DNA of 64,000 bases. Origin: Afipia birgiae 34632. Its GTDB lineage: Bacteria; Pseudomonadota; Alphaproteobacteria; Rhizobiales; Xanthobacteraceae. The number at the start of each line of letters is the position of its first letter. The first letter of the stretch is position 1. A program made the position numbers and the translations under genes. This document shows positions 1-10,224 of the stretch, piece after piece. The DNA is taken from positions 1 to 64,000 of the forward strand of contig NZ_HG326654.1 of assembly GCF_000308295.2 (NCBI RefSeq). Reading direction: 5' to 3'. Below the pieces are notes generated by a model that had not been told where the DNA came from, did no database searches, and saw nothing but the letters and a program-made list of their open reading frames with translations.

Positions 1-359
1 ACAGTATCTGTCGAATGGCCGACACAATAATCCACGCCTGCCACTCGCCAATTGGGGCGAAATCTATATCGCTTCAAAAGAAAGGGATGCTGAATCATAC
101 AAGCGGACGTTTGGGATGAACCGTCGTTGGTGTATGAATCTGCGGAAGCAGCAGTCTCGGTTCGTTGAACTATAGAGCTCGCTTCGAAAGTCGTTCCAAC
201 GGTCATTTCGGCTGCGCCAGCACTCATACGGCCAGTATTATCGGATTGAAAGCCGTTAGTGCGTCCCACATAGAGCCTGTCAACGCCGAGCACGTGACCA
301 ACAATTATCAATGAAACGAGTAGTGCCCCGAAAAATGAACTTACGCGGCGGAGCTTCAC
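1..359 (-). CDS. Partial exported or membrane-anchored protein of unknown function, cut by the left edge
   Basis: An open frame on the minus strand starts with GTG at 359 and runs off the left edge, giving at least 119 residues. Its GTG overlaps the TGA of the upstream gene (GTGA), which suggests translational coupling. The N-terminus is basic (KLRR) and followed by a hydrophobic stretch at about residues 8-25 (FFGALLVSLIIVGHVLGV), so a signal peptide or membrane anchor is likely. The remainder is polar, Ser/Thr-rich, and becomes ordered near the edge (NWRVAGVDYCVG). I do not recognise the family. Its place at the end of the polysaccharide locus suggests a periplasmic polysaccharide-related role, but that is inference. 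Confidence 0.6.
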   Translation of the reverse strand, partial: MKLRRVSSFFGALLVSLIIVGHVLGVDRLYVGRTNGFQSDNTGRMSAGAAEMTVGTTFEASSIVQRTETAASADSYTNDGSSQTSACMIQHPFLLKRYRFRPNWRVAGVDYCVGHSTDT

Positions 360-1780
360 GGCGAGTACCTGTCAGAGCGCTGCACCTGGTGGCCCGCCGC
401 TTGAGGTGAAACTCTCCGAGCTGCTTGTCCAAAACGGAGAGCGCGAGCTTTGCTTCGACGATCGGGAACCAGACTTCTTTGTGACCTAAAATACTCCTCT
501 TGAAGCGAGGCGCGGATTCCTATGCATATTCCCCAGAATATCCAAACATTGTTCCAATAGTGAACCGTAATTCCGATGAACATGAACATGACAACCACCA
601 ATGTAAATCCCGTACGCATATTGTTCATGTAGGTGTCGTTACGTCGAACGCTTACGCCCCCTCCGGACCAGCAAAATGACGTGATACTCGCCAGAATTAC
701 AAAGATGACCAAGGGCACTCCGAAGCGGAGCGCCAACACTAGCCAGACGCTATCCACCGAGGCACGGCCAAAAAAGTCGTCTTCAGCCGCGTAGGCAGCG
801 AAGCCGTAGCCAAAAAGAGGAGACAAGCCGATATATTGAAAGGCATTATCCCATGTCGCCACACGGAAATATCCCGTGGCAGGATCAAGCGTCAGATTTG
901 CGATCATCCATGAGATCGGCTTGTTCGCTACGACAAAAACGGCAACGAGAAAGGCGGCTAAGCTCGCCATCAAGGCCTGCCACCTCCAAGGGTATCGTTG
1001 CATGGCACAATCATAACAATAGATCGCTATCACAATCATAAATGACATCAGCGGCCCGGACGACATCGCCATCAGACATCCCAAAAAACATAGTCCTCCA
1101 TACAAAAAAGTGCGTTCGGAGTATAAGAAAATGGCGCCGGCAATGACGCAGAACGTCCCGTACAAGATGGGATGAGGAAATGTTGAGAATGCCCGTAGCA
1201 TCCCATACCTATATTCGGGGTGCTCGTTCGGCAAACCCCAAAGCGCTCCGATAGTATTGATGGTAACAATCTGTTGAGTGAGGTGATCGATGGCGGCAAG
1301 AACAACGATTGCAACCACTATGACCTTAAACACCCGAACAAATGTCTGTAGCGCAGGGCGCCCGAAGAAATATGCGCGCGCGACTATGTAGCCACCACAA
1401 AATTCGAGCACCAAGGCGACCGTGGAAGACCAGGATTGATCCGCCGATTGGGATATCGCTGCAAGCATCCAAACCGATACAGCGCAAACAAAGAAATCAG
1501 TTGCGCCCAAACGGCGCCCTCTTCGAAATAACTCAAAGAAGGCAGGGATAAGAAGTAGACATATTACAATACGAGCCGGGATAAATTTTATCCCGGCCAG
1601 GAAAATAGTCATGGACGAAGGCATGGCGATCCCGATCAGTACCAGCCAGGCCACGAAACCGTTTGAAGGAGCTGCAGGACTTCCGCCGACAGGAATCACG
1701 CTGCCATCCGCTGCCTGGCGGCGCGCAGTCCCAACCCTGCCAAGGCTGTCTACTGACAATTCGTGCTCCCGGACAGACAT
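356..1780 (-). CDS. Wzy/WaaL-like O-antigen polymerase/ligase family membrane protein
   Basis: A 474-residue protein with about ten hydrophobic segments between residues 40 and 430 and a basic C-terminal tail. The large periplasmic-type loop followed by a short motif (LFGYGFAAYAAEDDFF, around residues 320-335) and a later pair of membrane segments resembles the O-antigen ligase/polymerase superfamily. Its expected job is joining lipid-linked repeat units in the inner membrane. It is divergently transcribed from the glycosyltransferase at 1934 across an AT-rich spacer and is coupled by GTGA overlap to the next gene leftward. Polymerase versus ligase cannot be told from sequence. Confidence 0.7.
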   Translation of the reverse strand: MSVREHELSVDSLGRVGTARRQAADGSVIPVGGSPAAPSNGFVAWLVLIGIAMPSSMTIFLAGIKFIPARIVICLLLIPAFFELFRRGRRLGATDFFVCAVSVWMLAAISQSADQSWSSTVALVLEFCGGYIVARAYFFGRPALQTFVRVFKVIVVAIVVLAAIDHLTQQIVTINTIGALWGLPNEHPEYRYGMLRAFSTFPHPILYGTFCVIAGAIFLYSERTFLYGGLCFLGCLMAMSSGPLMSFMIVIAIYCYDCAMQRYPWRWQALMASLAAFLVAVFVVANKPISWMIANLTLDPATGYFRVATWDNAFQYIGLSPLFGYGFAAYAAEDDFFGRASVDSVWLVLALRFGVPLVIFVILASITSFCWSGGGVSVRRNDTYMNNMRTGFTLVVVMFMFIGITVHYWNNVWIFWGICIGIRASLQEEYFRSQRSLVPDRRSKARALRFGQAARRVSPQAAGHQVQRSDRYSP

Positions 1781-1933
1781 ACCAAATTCGAACGGGAAGA
1801 AAACGATAGTTATATTAAATGATTAATGTTGCCGCGCAATTTAATACTTGCGCGTGAGCGCATTATCGAGCAATCCTTAAAGTCTATTTTAATTAATGAT
1901 CGTCGGCCAGTTAAATCAATTAAGGTGCGGGCG
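1781..1933. promoter_or_regulatory. Divergent AT-rich promoter region with TTAA-type motifs
   Basis: This 153-bp spacer separates the divergent genes at 1780(-) and 1934(+). It holds several TTAA-containing words, including TTAAATGATTAA near 1814, TTTAATTAATG near 1890 and TTAAATCAATTAA near 1912. Similar clusters recur upstream of other polysaccharide genes in the window. Binding by an AT-preferring regulator (H-NS-like, MucR/Ros-like) is inferred, not shown. Confidence 0.45.
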
Positions 1934-3781
1934 ATGGCATGCTCGATACAGGTATACTGCGTCGCCAACCACCAACCGACGCTCACCCACAACCTACAAC
2001 GATCCCCCGAGATTGCCGATGGCGACGTTCAGACTTCGATTATCTGGGGCGCATCGGCAGCATCGGCGGCCTACTGCAGCGCCACTAGCGGCGCTGATGC
2101 GGATATCCTCGTATTCGCTCACCAGGACGTCTATTTTCCCGACGGCTGGTTTGCGAGACTGCAGACCATCTGTCAGAAACTGAGTTCGATTGACCCGTCG
2201 TGGGCTGTTGCTGGCCTTTGCGGTAGAACGCGCGACGGGCAATTTGTTGGACATTTGTGGGATTCTGGAGTGGGCGCCGTATGCGGCGGACGATTTGACC
2301 CGCCTCGCGATGCAGCGACTCTTGACGAAGTTGTTTTGATCGTACGCCGAGCTTCAGGGATCAAATTTGATCCGGCTTTACCGTCGTTCCATTTATACGG
2401 AACAGACATTGTGCTTGAAGCACGAAAAGCGGGCATGAATTCTTATGTGATTGACTTGCCGATCATTCACAATAGCAAGGCGGATGTTCGCCTCGACCAC
2501 ACTTATCTTGCTGCTTACAGATATATGATTCGCAAATGGAAGGCTGTACTCCCGTGGCCGACAGTGATCGTTGAATTGACCAACAATCCTTTGCCGTTAC
2601 TGCTGCGCCGCATGCGGATGAAATACAAATCCGTCTTGCGGCAGTCTACGTTACACCCCCCAGTCAAATGCCCTGAAATGAAGGCTAATGAACTCGGATT
2701 TTTGAAAGAGAGCGAAAACGCGCACGTGAGTGCAGGCGGCGCCTTTTGCGATGATAGCAGCAAAATTCCCGCTACACCGCCTTCGATGACAGTCGTCGTC
2801 TGTGTCGAATCTGGGCTTCTGGAGCCGCTCACCGTACGGATGGTTGATAGCCTTCGGCGCTTCGGTGGCCGCTTCGCAAATTTAGAAGTTGTTGCAGTGA
2901 CACCGCGGATGACCCCCCCACTCGCGCGAGAAACGCGGCGCCGGATGGCGGAACTGGGGATCAAACATCTCCAAGTGTCCCCAAATAACCCCTATTCTTG
3001 GCACCATTATATGAACAAGGCGGAGGCGATAGCAGCCGTAGAAGACCGAGTCACCACGGAAGCAATCGCGTGGGTCGACAGCGACATTCTTTTCACGCGC
3101 GAGCCAAACGGTCTTGAACTATTGCCCGGAGTCGATTTCCTCGCGAGCGCACCCGACGCCGGCGTGATTGGCTCGAGGGGGGTCACCGACCCGAACGATC
3201 CGTTCTGGCAGCGATCTGCTGAGCTCATCGGGAAAGATGCTGACGATCTTCCATGGCTACAGACAGGTGACGGGCATCGGATACGATTCTACTGGAATGC
3301 CGGCCTCTATGTGTACCGGCGTAAAGCTCGGTTCGGTAGGGAGTTTCTCGCAGATTTCAAAACCTTTCTTGATCGGCGGGTGGCTAGAACACACTCCCAA
3401 GTGCATTTCATGGACCAAGTCGTATTGGGCCTGACTGTGGTCAGGCTCGGATTGGCCTGGAGAGCATTGCCGGATTCGAGTAATTTTCCCGTGTGTAGTT
3501 TTCTGCCTGAAAACTATGATGGCGCCAAAGTCGCAGATGTGAGTGTACTTCACTTTCATGACTCGATGAATCCGGAGCTTTGGGACAAACTTCTCAGCAC
3601 CCTCGCTCCCGCACATCCGCTGGTCCATCAATGGCTCGCACCGCAAGGTCCTGTGGTCCCGCACCCGTCGGTTATATCGTCGCTCGCGCGTGAAAGTCTT
3701 CGAATAGCTCGTGGCTTAGAAAGGAGATTTTACTACGCACAATCCGGCTTCACCAAGACACGGAATCCACTTCCGCGATGA
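1934..3781 (+). CDS. Two-domain glycosyltransferase-like protein
   Basis: The frame is open from 1826, but ATG 1934 is preferred because AAGGTG lies 6 nt upstream; this gives 615 residues. The first half has a GT-A-like core with FAHQDVYFPDGWF, where the DV pair sits in the place of a DxD metal site. The second half (about residues 275-580) has a separate transferase-like core with WVDSDILFTREPNG and a later FMDQVVLGL segment. Two catalytic domains in one chain would allow two sequential sugar additions on the cytoplasmic face of the inner membrane. Donor and acceptor cannot be predicted. The methyltransferase at 3806 follows 24 nt downstream on the same strand. Confidence 0.75.
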   Translation: MACSIQVYCVANHQPTLTHNLQRSPEIADGDVQTSIIWGASAASAAYCSATSGADADILVFAHQDVYFPDGWFARLQTICQKLSSIDPSWAVAGLCGRTRDGQFVGHLWDSGVGAVCGGRFDPPRDAATLDEVVLIVRRASGIKFDPALPSFHLYGTDIVLEARKAGMNSYVIDLPIIHNSKADVRLDHTYLAAYRYMIRKWKAVLPWPTVIVELTNNPLPLLLRRMRMKYKSVLRQSTLHPPVKCPEMKANELGFLKESENAHVSAGGAFCDDSSKIPATPPSMTVVVCVESGLLEPLTVRMVDSLRRFGGRFANLEVVAVTPRMTPPLARETRRRMAELGIKHLQVSPNNPYSWHHYMNKAEAIAAVEDRVTTEAIAWVDSDILFTREPNGLELLPGVDFLASAPDAGVIGSRGVTDPNDPFWQRSAELIGKDADDLPWLQTGDGHRIRFYWNAGLYVYRRKARFGREFLADFKTFLDRRVARTHSQVHFMDQVVLGLTVVRLGLAWRALPDSSNFPVCSFLPENYDGAKVADVSVLHFHDSMNPELWDKLLSTLAPAHPLVHQWLAPQGPVVPHPSVISSLARESLRIARGLERRFYYAQSGFTKTRNPLPR

Positions 3782-3805
3782 TCCTTCTCCAACGGTAAGG
3801 CCAGT

Positions 3806-4471
3806 ATGAACTGCTACTTTCACCACGAGCGTCGCGAAATACGGCCACTCTTGCCGAAGACCGCGACCAACATTCTCGAGATCGGCGCCGCATCTGGGCA
3901 AACACTGCGCTGGATGAAGACAATTTATCCGAATGCCGGCACGACCGGAGTGGAAATAAATGAAGCCATAGCTGCTGAGCTGGGCCGGAACGTCGATGTG
4001 GCAATCATTGGCAACATCAGCGAGTGCCTGCCTCGACTCAAAAAGTACGACCTCATACTGTTACTCGATGTCCTTGAACATCTCGTCGATTCGACGGATG
4101 TTCTTCGAAACGTCCGACAGCTCCTTGTGCCCGGCGGTCACGTCGTAGTCTCGCTACCGAACATTGCGCATCTTAGCGTTACAATCCCCCTCCTCCTCAA
4201 ACGGCAGTTTCGATACCAAGACGCCGGCATTCTCGATCGCACACACGTGAGGTTTTTTGTCGAAGATACAGCTATCTCGCTTATGAACGACGCACATTTC
4301 AAAGTTTCAAAAGGGCTTATTTCCGGCATACAGGGCCCCAAAGCAAGAATGCTTGATCGTCTTTCATTGGGTCTGCTGCGGCATCATTTAACCAAGCAGT
4401 ACATTATGCTCGGAGAGCCGGCTGACGAGGAAATTCGGCAACAGCCGGTCAAGTGGGCGATCGCTGAGTGA
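3806..4471 (+). CDS. SAM-dependent class I methyltransferase
   Basis: A 221-residue protein with the Rossmann methyltransferase core: motif I NILEIGAASGQ at about residues 20-30, an acidic end of strand 2 (GVEIN), motif II-type LILLLDVLEHL at about 77-87, and the post-motif LLVPGGHVVVSLPN. This pattern is the Methyltransf_11/23 class that often methylates sugars or lipids in surface-polysaccharide loci. AAGG lies upstream of ATG 3806. It probably shares a transcript with the glycosyltransferase at 1934 and is convergent with the gene at 4495-5811. The sugar substrate is unknown. Confidence 0.8.
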   Translation: MNCYFHHERREIRPLLPKTATNILEIGAASGQTLRWMKTIYPNAGTTGVEINEAIAAELGRNVDVAIIGNISECLPRLKKYDLILLLDVLEHLVDSTDVLRNVRQLLVPGGHVVVSLPNIAHLSVTIPLLLKRQFRYQDAGILDRTHVRFFVEDTAISLMNDAHFKVSKGLISGIQGPKARMLDRLSLGLLRHHLTKQYIMLGEPADEEIRQQPVKWAIAE

Positions 4472-4494
4472 ACTTAGTCGTTCGCAAAGAAAGG

Positions 4495-5811
4495 CTAAGC
4501 GCGCTCAATCAAGAGCCCATGGCGCTGCAGTAATTGCGCAGTCCTCCGGATCACGGCGAAGGGCAAGTCGGCGCGTTCGGCAATGTCGAGCAACGAGTGC
4601 GTTCCATCCGAAAGATTGAGTATCCAAAGCATGGCCATGTTAGACGCTGCGGTGTCCTTGTCTCCACCAACCATCCCATAAAGTCCGCGACGTCCTAACT
4701 GAGGTTCGCATTTCGGCATCGTGTTGCGATACACTGCGTCATTTTCCACCAGGTCCATCGTCTCGGCAATCAAACGATAAGAAGCGGTCAGATGCTTCGG
4801 ATGGATGAAATCGAGATTATCGGCCGACGTATGATACTGGGGAATCTCGCCGAACTTGCTGCGCTGGAACAAGCCCACCGGCAGGTCAAAGCCCGGCGAG
4901 CAATACTGGCGCTCATCGTAACCGTATGGAGTAAAATCGAGGATCGATGGTGCTAACCCCGAATGGCGGAGGGTATGGACCATCGCCCGATCGACCTTGG
5001 TATCGCCGCGTCGGCTTTTCTTATAAGTCGGGCCGCCACAATCGCCAACCATGGAAACGACAAGTCCATACTTGATGCGCTGACTGCGATGCTCATTTTG
5101 GGCCAGCCATGTGATCGCGCCGATCGTGCCGGGTGCAAACAAAAAGCGATAGCTGTACCGCGTCTGCACGCCAGCCATTCGCTTCGCAAGGTGCGTCAGC
5201 AGCGCCACGCCCGAACAGTTATCGTTAGCAAGCGAGGGGTGGCAGACGTGAGCCGAGAGCAGAAACTCTTCCTCGGTTTCACCTTTGTGCAGATACTCGC
5301 CATACGTTAGGTACCCGTCCGCAAGGCTCGAGTCGATGACCACTTCATAGGTTTCGTCCCGGAGGCTTTCGAGCAGGCGATGAGGCAGGCAGAACGCCCA
5401 ATTCTCAGCATAATAAGATGTTCGATACGGAATCAGATCGGGCTGGTCGGGCAGCGTGTAGACGTGCTTCTTGAGTTGGGCCAGCGACATATGCTGTCGC
5501 ACCGGTACACTATAACTCATCACGTGCAGATTTGATTGAGCGAAGTCGACGATCTTCTCGCCACTTCTGTTCTTGATGTACGCTTCACGAATATTCCACT
5601 CTCGCGGGATGAACCAATCGAAGACGGCTGTCCCCGTCGGAACCTCGTGAATCTTTAGATCGATGTGCGCACCAATCGCATGCAACGTCTGCCGTACGCC
5701 CTGACCAGTGATGCTGCGGCAAATTGGATATATCTGGGAAGCAAAGGCAAATATCGCCTCGCCGATATCCTCCGTCACCACCCGATCGCGAAGATCCCAT
5801 TTCACATTCAT
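4495..5811 (-). CDS. DUF4910 aminopeptidase-like protein with C-terminal winged helix
   Basis: A 438-residue protein of the DUF4910/DUF2172 type seen in polysaccharide and antibiotic clusters. An M28-like zinc site is suggested by [16 protein letters not shown] (about residues 187-202) and [14 protein letters not shown] (about 320-333). The last 55 residues ([28 protein letters not shown]) look like a winged-helix domain. The family is related in fold to aminopeptidases, but its true reaction is not established to my knowledge. Its ATG overlaps the stop of the epimerase gene (ATGA), so the two are translationally coupled and likely act in one pathway. Confidence 0.8.
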   Translation of the reverse strand: MNVKWDLRDRVVTEDIGEAIFAFASQIYPICRSITGQGVRQTLHAIGAHIDLKIHEVPTGTAVFDWFIPREWNIREAYIKNRSGEKIVDFAQSNLHVMSYSVPVRQHMSLAQLKKHVYTLPDQPDLIPYRTSYYAENWAFCLPHRLLESLRDETYEVVIDSSLADGYLTYGEYLHKGETEEEFLLSAHVCHPSLANDNCSGVALLTHLAKRMAGVQTRYSYRFLFAPGTIGAITWLAQNEHRSQRIKYGLVVSMVGDCGGPTYKKSRRGDTKVDRAMVHTLRHSGLAPSILDFTPYGYDERQYCSPGFDLPVGLFQRSKFGEIPQYHTSADNLDFIHPKHLTASYRLIAETMDLVENDAVYRNTMPKCEPQLGRRGLYGMVGGDKDTAASNMAMLWILNLSDGTHSLLDIAERADLPFAVIRRTAQLLQRHGLLIERA

Positions 5812-6860
5812 GACATCGCTTGGAGTTGGGGCTGGGAATGTCGCAATTCGGGGTCCAGAATTCCTTCCGCCAACAGCTTTTTTATATGGCCGATACGTTG
5901 ATATCTCGGTCCCTCGAATTCTTCCAACGTGAGGCCCGACGAGCGATAGGCCAGATAAAGCTGTTCAGCGCCCTTACGAGCGTCCCACTGCGGCTTGAAC
6001 TCAGGCAATTTGCGGCGGATTTTCTCGAAGCTCACGCGATACGATCGCTTGTCTGGGCCGGCGTCGTCTGCGAATTCGATGGTGCATTTTGGCACAACAC
6101 CAGCGACGATTTCTGCCAAATCTCGAATGCGATAGTTGTGTGCCGTCTGACCGACGTTGAAGGCTTCATTGAATACTTGATCGGCAGGCGCCTCAAGCGC
6201 AGCAATGAACGCGCTGGAAATATCCTCGATATGCACGATCGGGCGCCATGGCGTGCCGTCTGACTTCAGATGGATCTTCCCTGTCGTGATGGCCCAGGCG
6301 ACAAGATTGTTCAGAACAATGTCGAATCGCAATCGCGGCGACAATCCATAGGCTGTTGCCGGTCGCAAATAGACCGGACAAAAATTGTCGTCAGCCAGGC
6401 GCGCTATATCACGCTCGGACATCACCTTCGACTCGCCGTAGGCTGTTACGGGGTTAAGCGCACCGGTTTCATCAATCATGCCCTCGCCAGCCTGTCCGTA
6501 ATTGCTGCAAGATGAGGCAAATACAAACCGACGGACACCCGCTAGCTTGGCCAGTTCGGCGATCCGCACGCTAGCTAGGTGATTGATCTCATCGGTGAGG
6601 CCCGGTTTAAGATCACCGAGCGGATCGTTCGATAGAGCCGCCAGATGCAGAACCGCATCGAATCCAGCAAAGTCACCTACCCTCACGTCGCGCACGTCCT
6701 TGCGGATTGCAGCAACCTCGCTGACTTTTCCACCAGCTGCATATGTGCAGCGGGAATACAAATCACTATCAAGCCCGGTCACCTTGTGACCTGCCCGAAC
6801 CAGCATCGGCACAAGAACGGTGCCAATGTAACCGAGGTGCCCTGTCACAAGAACGCGCAT
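5808..6860 (-). CDS. NAD-dependent epimerase/dehydratase (extended SDR)
   Basis: A 350-residue extended short-chain dehydrogenase. It has the Rossmann motif VTGHLGYIG at residues 5-13, a Ser-rich strand SSCSNYG and the catalytic YGESK at about residue 142. The family oxidises and rearranges nucleotide sugars using bound NAD. A C-terminal substrate-binding half is present, so the protein is full length. It lies upstream of, and overlaps by ATGA, the DUF4910 gene. The precise nucleotide sugar is unknown. The 202-bp spacer to wecC (6861-7062) holds no convincing gene. Confidence 0.85.
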   Translation of the reverse strand: MRVLVTGHLGYIGTVLVPMLVRAGHKVTGLDSDLYSRCTYAAGGKVSEVAAIRKDVRDVRVGDFAGFDAVLHLAALSNDPLGDLKPGLTDEINHLASVRIAELAKLAGVRRFVFASSCSNYGQAGEGMIDETGALNPVTAYGESKVMSERDIARLADDNFCPVYLRPATAYGLSPRLRFDIVLNNLVAWAITTGKIHLKSDGTPWRPIVHIEDISSAFIAALEAPADQVFNEAFNVGQTAHNYRIRDLAEIVAGVVPKCTIEFADDAGPDKRSYRVSFEKIRRKLPEFKPQWDARKGAEQLYLAYRSSGLTLEEFEGPRYQRIGHIKKLLAEGILDPELRHSQPQLQAMS

Positions 6861-7062
6861 GAATACTCTCCCGTTAGATGGTCACACGCGTGGGCCGCCT
6901 GGATCGGTGGTCTGCGGAGAATCTCCCCAAACGACATTGGCGAGTGTGACCTAAACATCAACGCAAAATCGGCCCGGTACATGGATTATATTATAGCTCA
7001 CTATGTTGCCGGCAAAGCCGGAAAGCCGCCGCCGGAACCGGTAGATATAGTCCCGTCGAACC

Positions 7063-8322
7063 TCATGTTCGAACCGGCATGTCTTGCCAAATGCCGCGCG
7101 TATCTATCACATCGAGGTGACGGCGCTCCGCCAATGGCGTCATTTTGAATTCGTCGTGGTCGACAAGGAGAATCGCTATTTCGCAGGCATGAAGGGCCTG
7201 ATCGATGCTCATCATCTCCGCGCCGTGTCTTTCCAGTTCAGACGGAAGTTGGCGTATATTCGGCTCAACAATCTTGATGCGCGATCCATATTTTTCCGCA
7301 AGGTGCAGCGCGATTTCCAGCGCAGGACTTTCTCGCAAGTCATCGACGTTCGCTTTAAACGCGAGACCGCAACAGGCAACATTTGCATAAGGATGATCAT
7401 CGATCAGTGCGATAGCGCGCTCGACGATCAGCGCTGTCTTGCGATTGTTCACCTCGCGGCTGGTTTTCATGACTCTCGCGAGATCCGGCACAGCATCGAT
7501 GATGAACCACGGGTCGACAGCGATGCAATGGCCTCCGACGCCGGGCCCTGGTCGTAACACGTTTACACGCGGATGGCGGTTGGCGAGATCGATGACCTCC
7601 CACACGTTGATTTCATAATGATCGCAGATGATGGAAAGCTCGTTTGCAAACGCGATGTTGGTGTCGCGATATGCGTTTTCGGTCAGCTTCACCAACTCGG
7701 CGGCTCGGGCTGTCGTCGCCACACATGCTCCGCGGACAAACATCTTGTAGAAGCGCTGGGCGCGCCTGGCGCACATCGTGGTGATGCCACCGATGCAGCG
7801 GTCGTTGTTGACCAATTCGGAGAGAATGCGCCCTGGCAGCACCCGCTCCGGACAATAGGTGACCGAGATCGACGCGCCGCCATTAGGTGGCCCAACGCTT
7901 AGATCCGGACGCCGCTCCATGATCTTCTTTGCTATTCTTTCCGTTGTACCAACCGGCGATGTCGACTCAAGAATGATCAGATTTCCGGGGGCAAGGAGAT
8001 CGGCGATACGTTCGACCGCAGCCATCACGCAGCTCAAATCCGGCCGGTTCGCGGAATCGATCGGGGTCGGCACCGCGATCATAAACACGTCTGCCTTCTC
8101 AGGCTCCATCGTGACGATCAGCGAACCGTTGGATACAACTTTTTGCACCAGGCCATCGAGATCCGGTTCGGCAATGTGGATGGCACCGGACGCAACCGTC
8201 TTGACGATATCCGGGTTTGTATCGACGCCAACAACCTGCATGCCGCGGCTGGCAATAAGCGCCGCGGTAGGCAGGCCGATGTATCCCAAACCGATGACCA
8301 CCACCTTCTGAAACTCAGGCAT
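7063..8322 (-). CDS. wecC: UDP-N-acetyl-D-mannosamine dehydrogenase
   Basis: A 419-residue UDP-sugar 6-dehydrogenase. The N-terminal NAD site GLGYIGLPTAALIASRG is at residues 11-27 and the catalytic cysteine lies in GPGVGGHCIAVDPW at about 255-268. The C-terminal UDP-binding domain is present. Genes of this group oxidise UDP-ManNAc to UDP-ManNAcA. The assignment to ManNAc rather than GlcNAc or Glc rests on the adjacent 2-epimerase gene, with which it overlaps by 8 nt. Cytoplasmic; supplies an acidic sugar donor. Confidence 0.9.
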   Translation of the reverse strand: MPEFQKVVVIGLGYIGLPTAALIASRGMQVVGVDTNPDIVKTVASGAIHIAEPDLDGLVQKVVSNGSLIVTMEPEKADVFMIAVPTPIDSANRPDLSCVMAAVERIADLLAPGNLIILESTSPVGTTERIAKKIMERRPDLSVGPPNGGASISVTYCPERVLPGRILSELVNNDRCIGGITTMCARRAQRFYKMFVRGACVATTARAAELVKLTENAYRDTNIAFANELSIICDHYEINVWEVIDLANRHPRVNVLRPGPGVGGHCIAVDPWFIIDAVPDLARVMKTSREVNNRKTALIVERAIALIDDHPYANVACCGLAFKANVDDLRESPALEIALHLAEKYGSRIKIVEPNIRQLPSELERHGAEMMSIDQALHACEIAILLVDHDEFKMTPLAERRHLDVIDTRGIWQDMPVRT

Positions 8323-9430
8323 TGAGAACTGCCCTCACGATACGTTCGCTCGCGTGACCGTCTCCGAAAGGGTTGTGGGCATGGGACATCGCCAGATAGT
8401 GGTCGTCGTCGTCGAGCAATCGGGCTGTCTCATCAACGATTCTGCCGGTGTTTGCCCCGACAAGGCGGGCAGTGCCCGCTTCAACGCCTTCAGGCCTTTC
8501 CGTGGTATCGCGCATCACAAGAACGGGCTTGCCAAGCGTCGGCGCCTCCTCCTGAACACCGCCGGAGTCCGTCAGCACAAGATAGGAAAGCGACAGCAGG
8601 CTGACGAAATCCGTGTATTCCTGAGGGGATATCAGTTCAACGCGGGGGTGATCGGAAAGGCGAGCCGACAGCACATCATGGACGTTCGGATTGGGATGAA
8701 CGGGAAGAACAACTGCGACGTCTTCCCGACGGAGAATTTCCAGTATCGCGTCAACAATGTTGAGTAACCCGGATCCGAAATTTTCGCGGCGATGGCATGT
8801 CACCAGAATGATGCGCCGATTTCCATGCTTTAACCTGATGCTGTTCCAGCGCGATGCCAGATGCGGGTCGGATTCGACAATGGATTTGGCGGCCAGCAAC
8901 GCATCAACGACGGTGTTTCCGGTGACATGAATGCGCTCCTTCGGCACATTCTCACGCCGGAGCGCCTGTGCAGCTCGCTCAGTTGGCGCGAAGTGCTGAT
9001 CGGCAATTGTTGCGACAATCTTGCGATTCACTTCCTCGGGCCAGGGCGCGTAGATATCGCCGCTCCTTAGCCCCGCTTCAACATGCGACACCGGAATCCG
9101 GCGATAGTAGCAGGCAAGAGCTCCCGCCATCGCGGTCGTCGTGTCGCCCTGAACAATGACCCGGCTCGGGCGCATCTTGTCGAGAACGTCACCAATTCCT
9201 TCCAGCAACCGTGCCGTAAGCCGATCCAGCGATTGATTGACCGTCATAACGTTGAGGTCAACGTCGGGCACAATGTGCGTTAACTTGAGAACCTGATCGA
9301 GCATATGGCGATGCTGCGCCGTCGCGCACACGGTTACGATCGCGCCCTCTTCGGCCTTCAGGCGGTTGATGACCGGGAAGAGCTTGATCGCTTCCGGGCG
9401 CGTCCCCAACACAACGAAGAAGTGTCTCAT
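8315..9430 (-). CDS. wecB: UDP-N-acetylglucosamine 2-epimerase (non-hydrolysing)
   Basis: The frame extends upstream to 9598, but ATG 9430 (MRHFFVVLGTRPEAIK) begins at the conserved family N-terminus and lies 2 nt after the wecG-like stop, so it is chosen; this gives 371 residues. Family signatures are visible: LGTRPEAIKLFPV, EAGLRSGD with PWPEEVNRK, and DSGGVQEEAPTLGKPVLVMRDTTERPE. The enzyme interconverts UDP-GlcNAc and UDP-ManNAc, feeding the dehydrogenase encoded next. Confidence 0.92.
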   Translation of the reverse strand: MRHFFVVLGTRPEAIKLFPVINRLKAEEGAIVTVCATAQHRHMLDQVLKLTHIVPDVDLNVMTVNQSLDRLTARLLEGIGDVLDKMRPSRVIVQGDTTTAMAGALACYYRRIPVSHVEAGLRSGDIYAPWPEEVNRKIVATIADQHFAPTERAAQALRRENVPKERIHVTGNTVVDALLAAKSIVESDPHLASRWNSIRLKHGNRRIILVTCHRRENFGSGLLNIVDAILEILRREDVAVVLPVHPNPNVHDVLSARLSDHPRVELISPQEYTDFVSLLSLSYLVLTDSGGVQEEAPTLGKPVLVMRDTTERPEGVEAGTARLVGANTGRIVDETARLLDDDDHYLAMSHAHNPFGDGHASERIVRAVLNA

Positions 9431-9432
9431 CC

Positions 9433-10224
9433 CTACCCCCGTAGTCGGGTAGAGTTCGAGTGCGCACTGCGCTGCCCGAGCATGACCTGAACCTGTTGCT
9501 GAACGAGCGCGCGCAACAATATCGCGGCGAACAGCGTGTTTGTTCGCGCATATCGCCACCACATCCGCCCTGGCTCCTGATAGACGCGATATAGCCATTC
9601 CAGCCCCAGCGCCTGCATGCGAACTGGCGCGCGCGCGATCTGGCCGGCGAGAACATCGAAGGAGCCACCTACTCCCATGATAAACGGAACTTTCAAATCG
9701 TCACGGTGTGCCGCAAGGAAGCGCTCCTTGCGAGGTGTAGGCATGCCGATAAACAGGCAATCCGCAGCGCTGTTCCGGATGTCGCTGACGACCTCAGCCT
9801 CCTGTTCCGGCGAAAAATAGCCGTCTCTTAGCCCGGCAAAACGGAGATCCGGATACTGCTGATGCAGCTGCGCTGCTGACCGCTGTAGCGTCTCACGTGT
9901 CGCACCAAGAAAGTACGGCTTGAAGCCCTCTTTGGCGCACACCGCAAGAAGCCCGATCAGCAGATCGATCCCGGCTACTCGTTCCTTCACAGGCAGGCCG
10001 ACAAGTCGTGCAGCCCAGACAATCCCCATCCCGTCAATCCCCACCACATCGCTGCTGGCGACATCGCTTGACAGAACAGGATCCCGGCGCGTGTTGACGA
10101 GCTTGGCTACATTTAGCGCGACATGCTGCAACCTGCTGCGATTACGCATGGCCTCGCGTGCAAGGTCGACGGTCTCAGCCATCGTGAGAATATCAATGGG
10201 GCAACCTAGAAAACTCTCCCGCAT
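9433..10224 (-). CDS. WecG/TagA/CpsF family glycosyltransferase
   Basis: A 263-residue GT26-family protein. It shows the family blocks GIDGMGIVWAARL, ERVAGIDL, FIGMPTPRKERFLAAHR and GVGGSFDVLAGQIARAP, ending with the EWLYRVYQEPGRMWWRY segment. Members transfer ManNAc or ManNAcA to a lipid-linked acceptor at the inner face of the membrane. It is first in the wecG-wecB-wecC run, with only 2 nt between its stop and wecB, so donor synthesis and transfer are co-expressed. The transferred sugar is inferred from these neighbours. Confidence 0.88.
   Translation of the reverse strand: MRESFLGCPIDILTMAETVDLAREAMRNRSRLQHVALNVAKLVNTRRDPVLSSDVASSDVVGIDGMGIVWAARLVGLPVKERVAGIDLLIGLLAVCAKEGFKPYFLGATRETLQRSAAQLHQQYPDLRFAGLRDGYFSPEQEAEVVSDIRNSAADCLFIGMPTPRKERFLAAHRDDLKVPFIMGVGGSFDVLAGQIARAPVRMQALGLEWLYRVYQEPGRMWWRYARTNTLFAAILLRALVQQQVQVMLGQRSAHSNSTRLRG

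Noticed and set aside
1810-1925. CtrA boxes (TTAA-N7-TTAA)
   Set aside because: TTAA pairs occur at 4-6 nt spacing here, not the 7 nt of the consensus, so CtrA control is not claimed.
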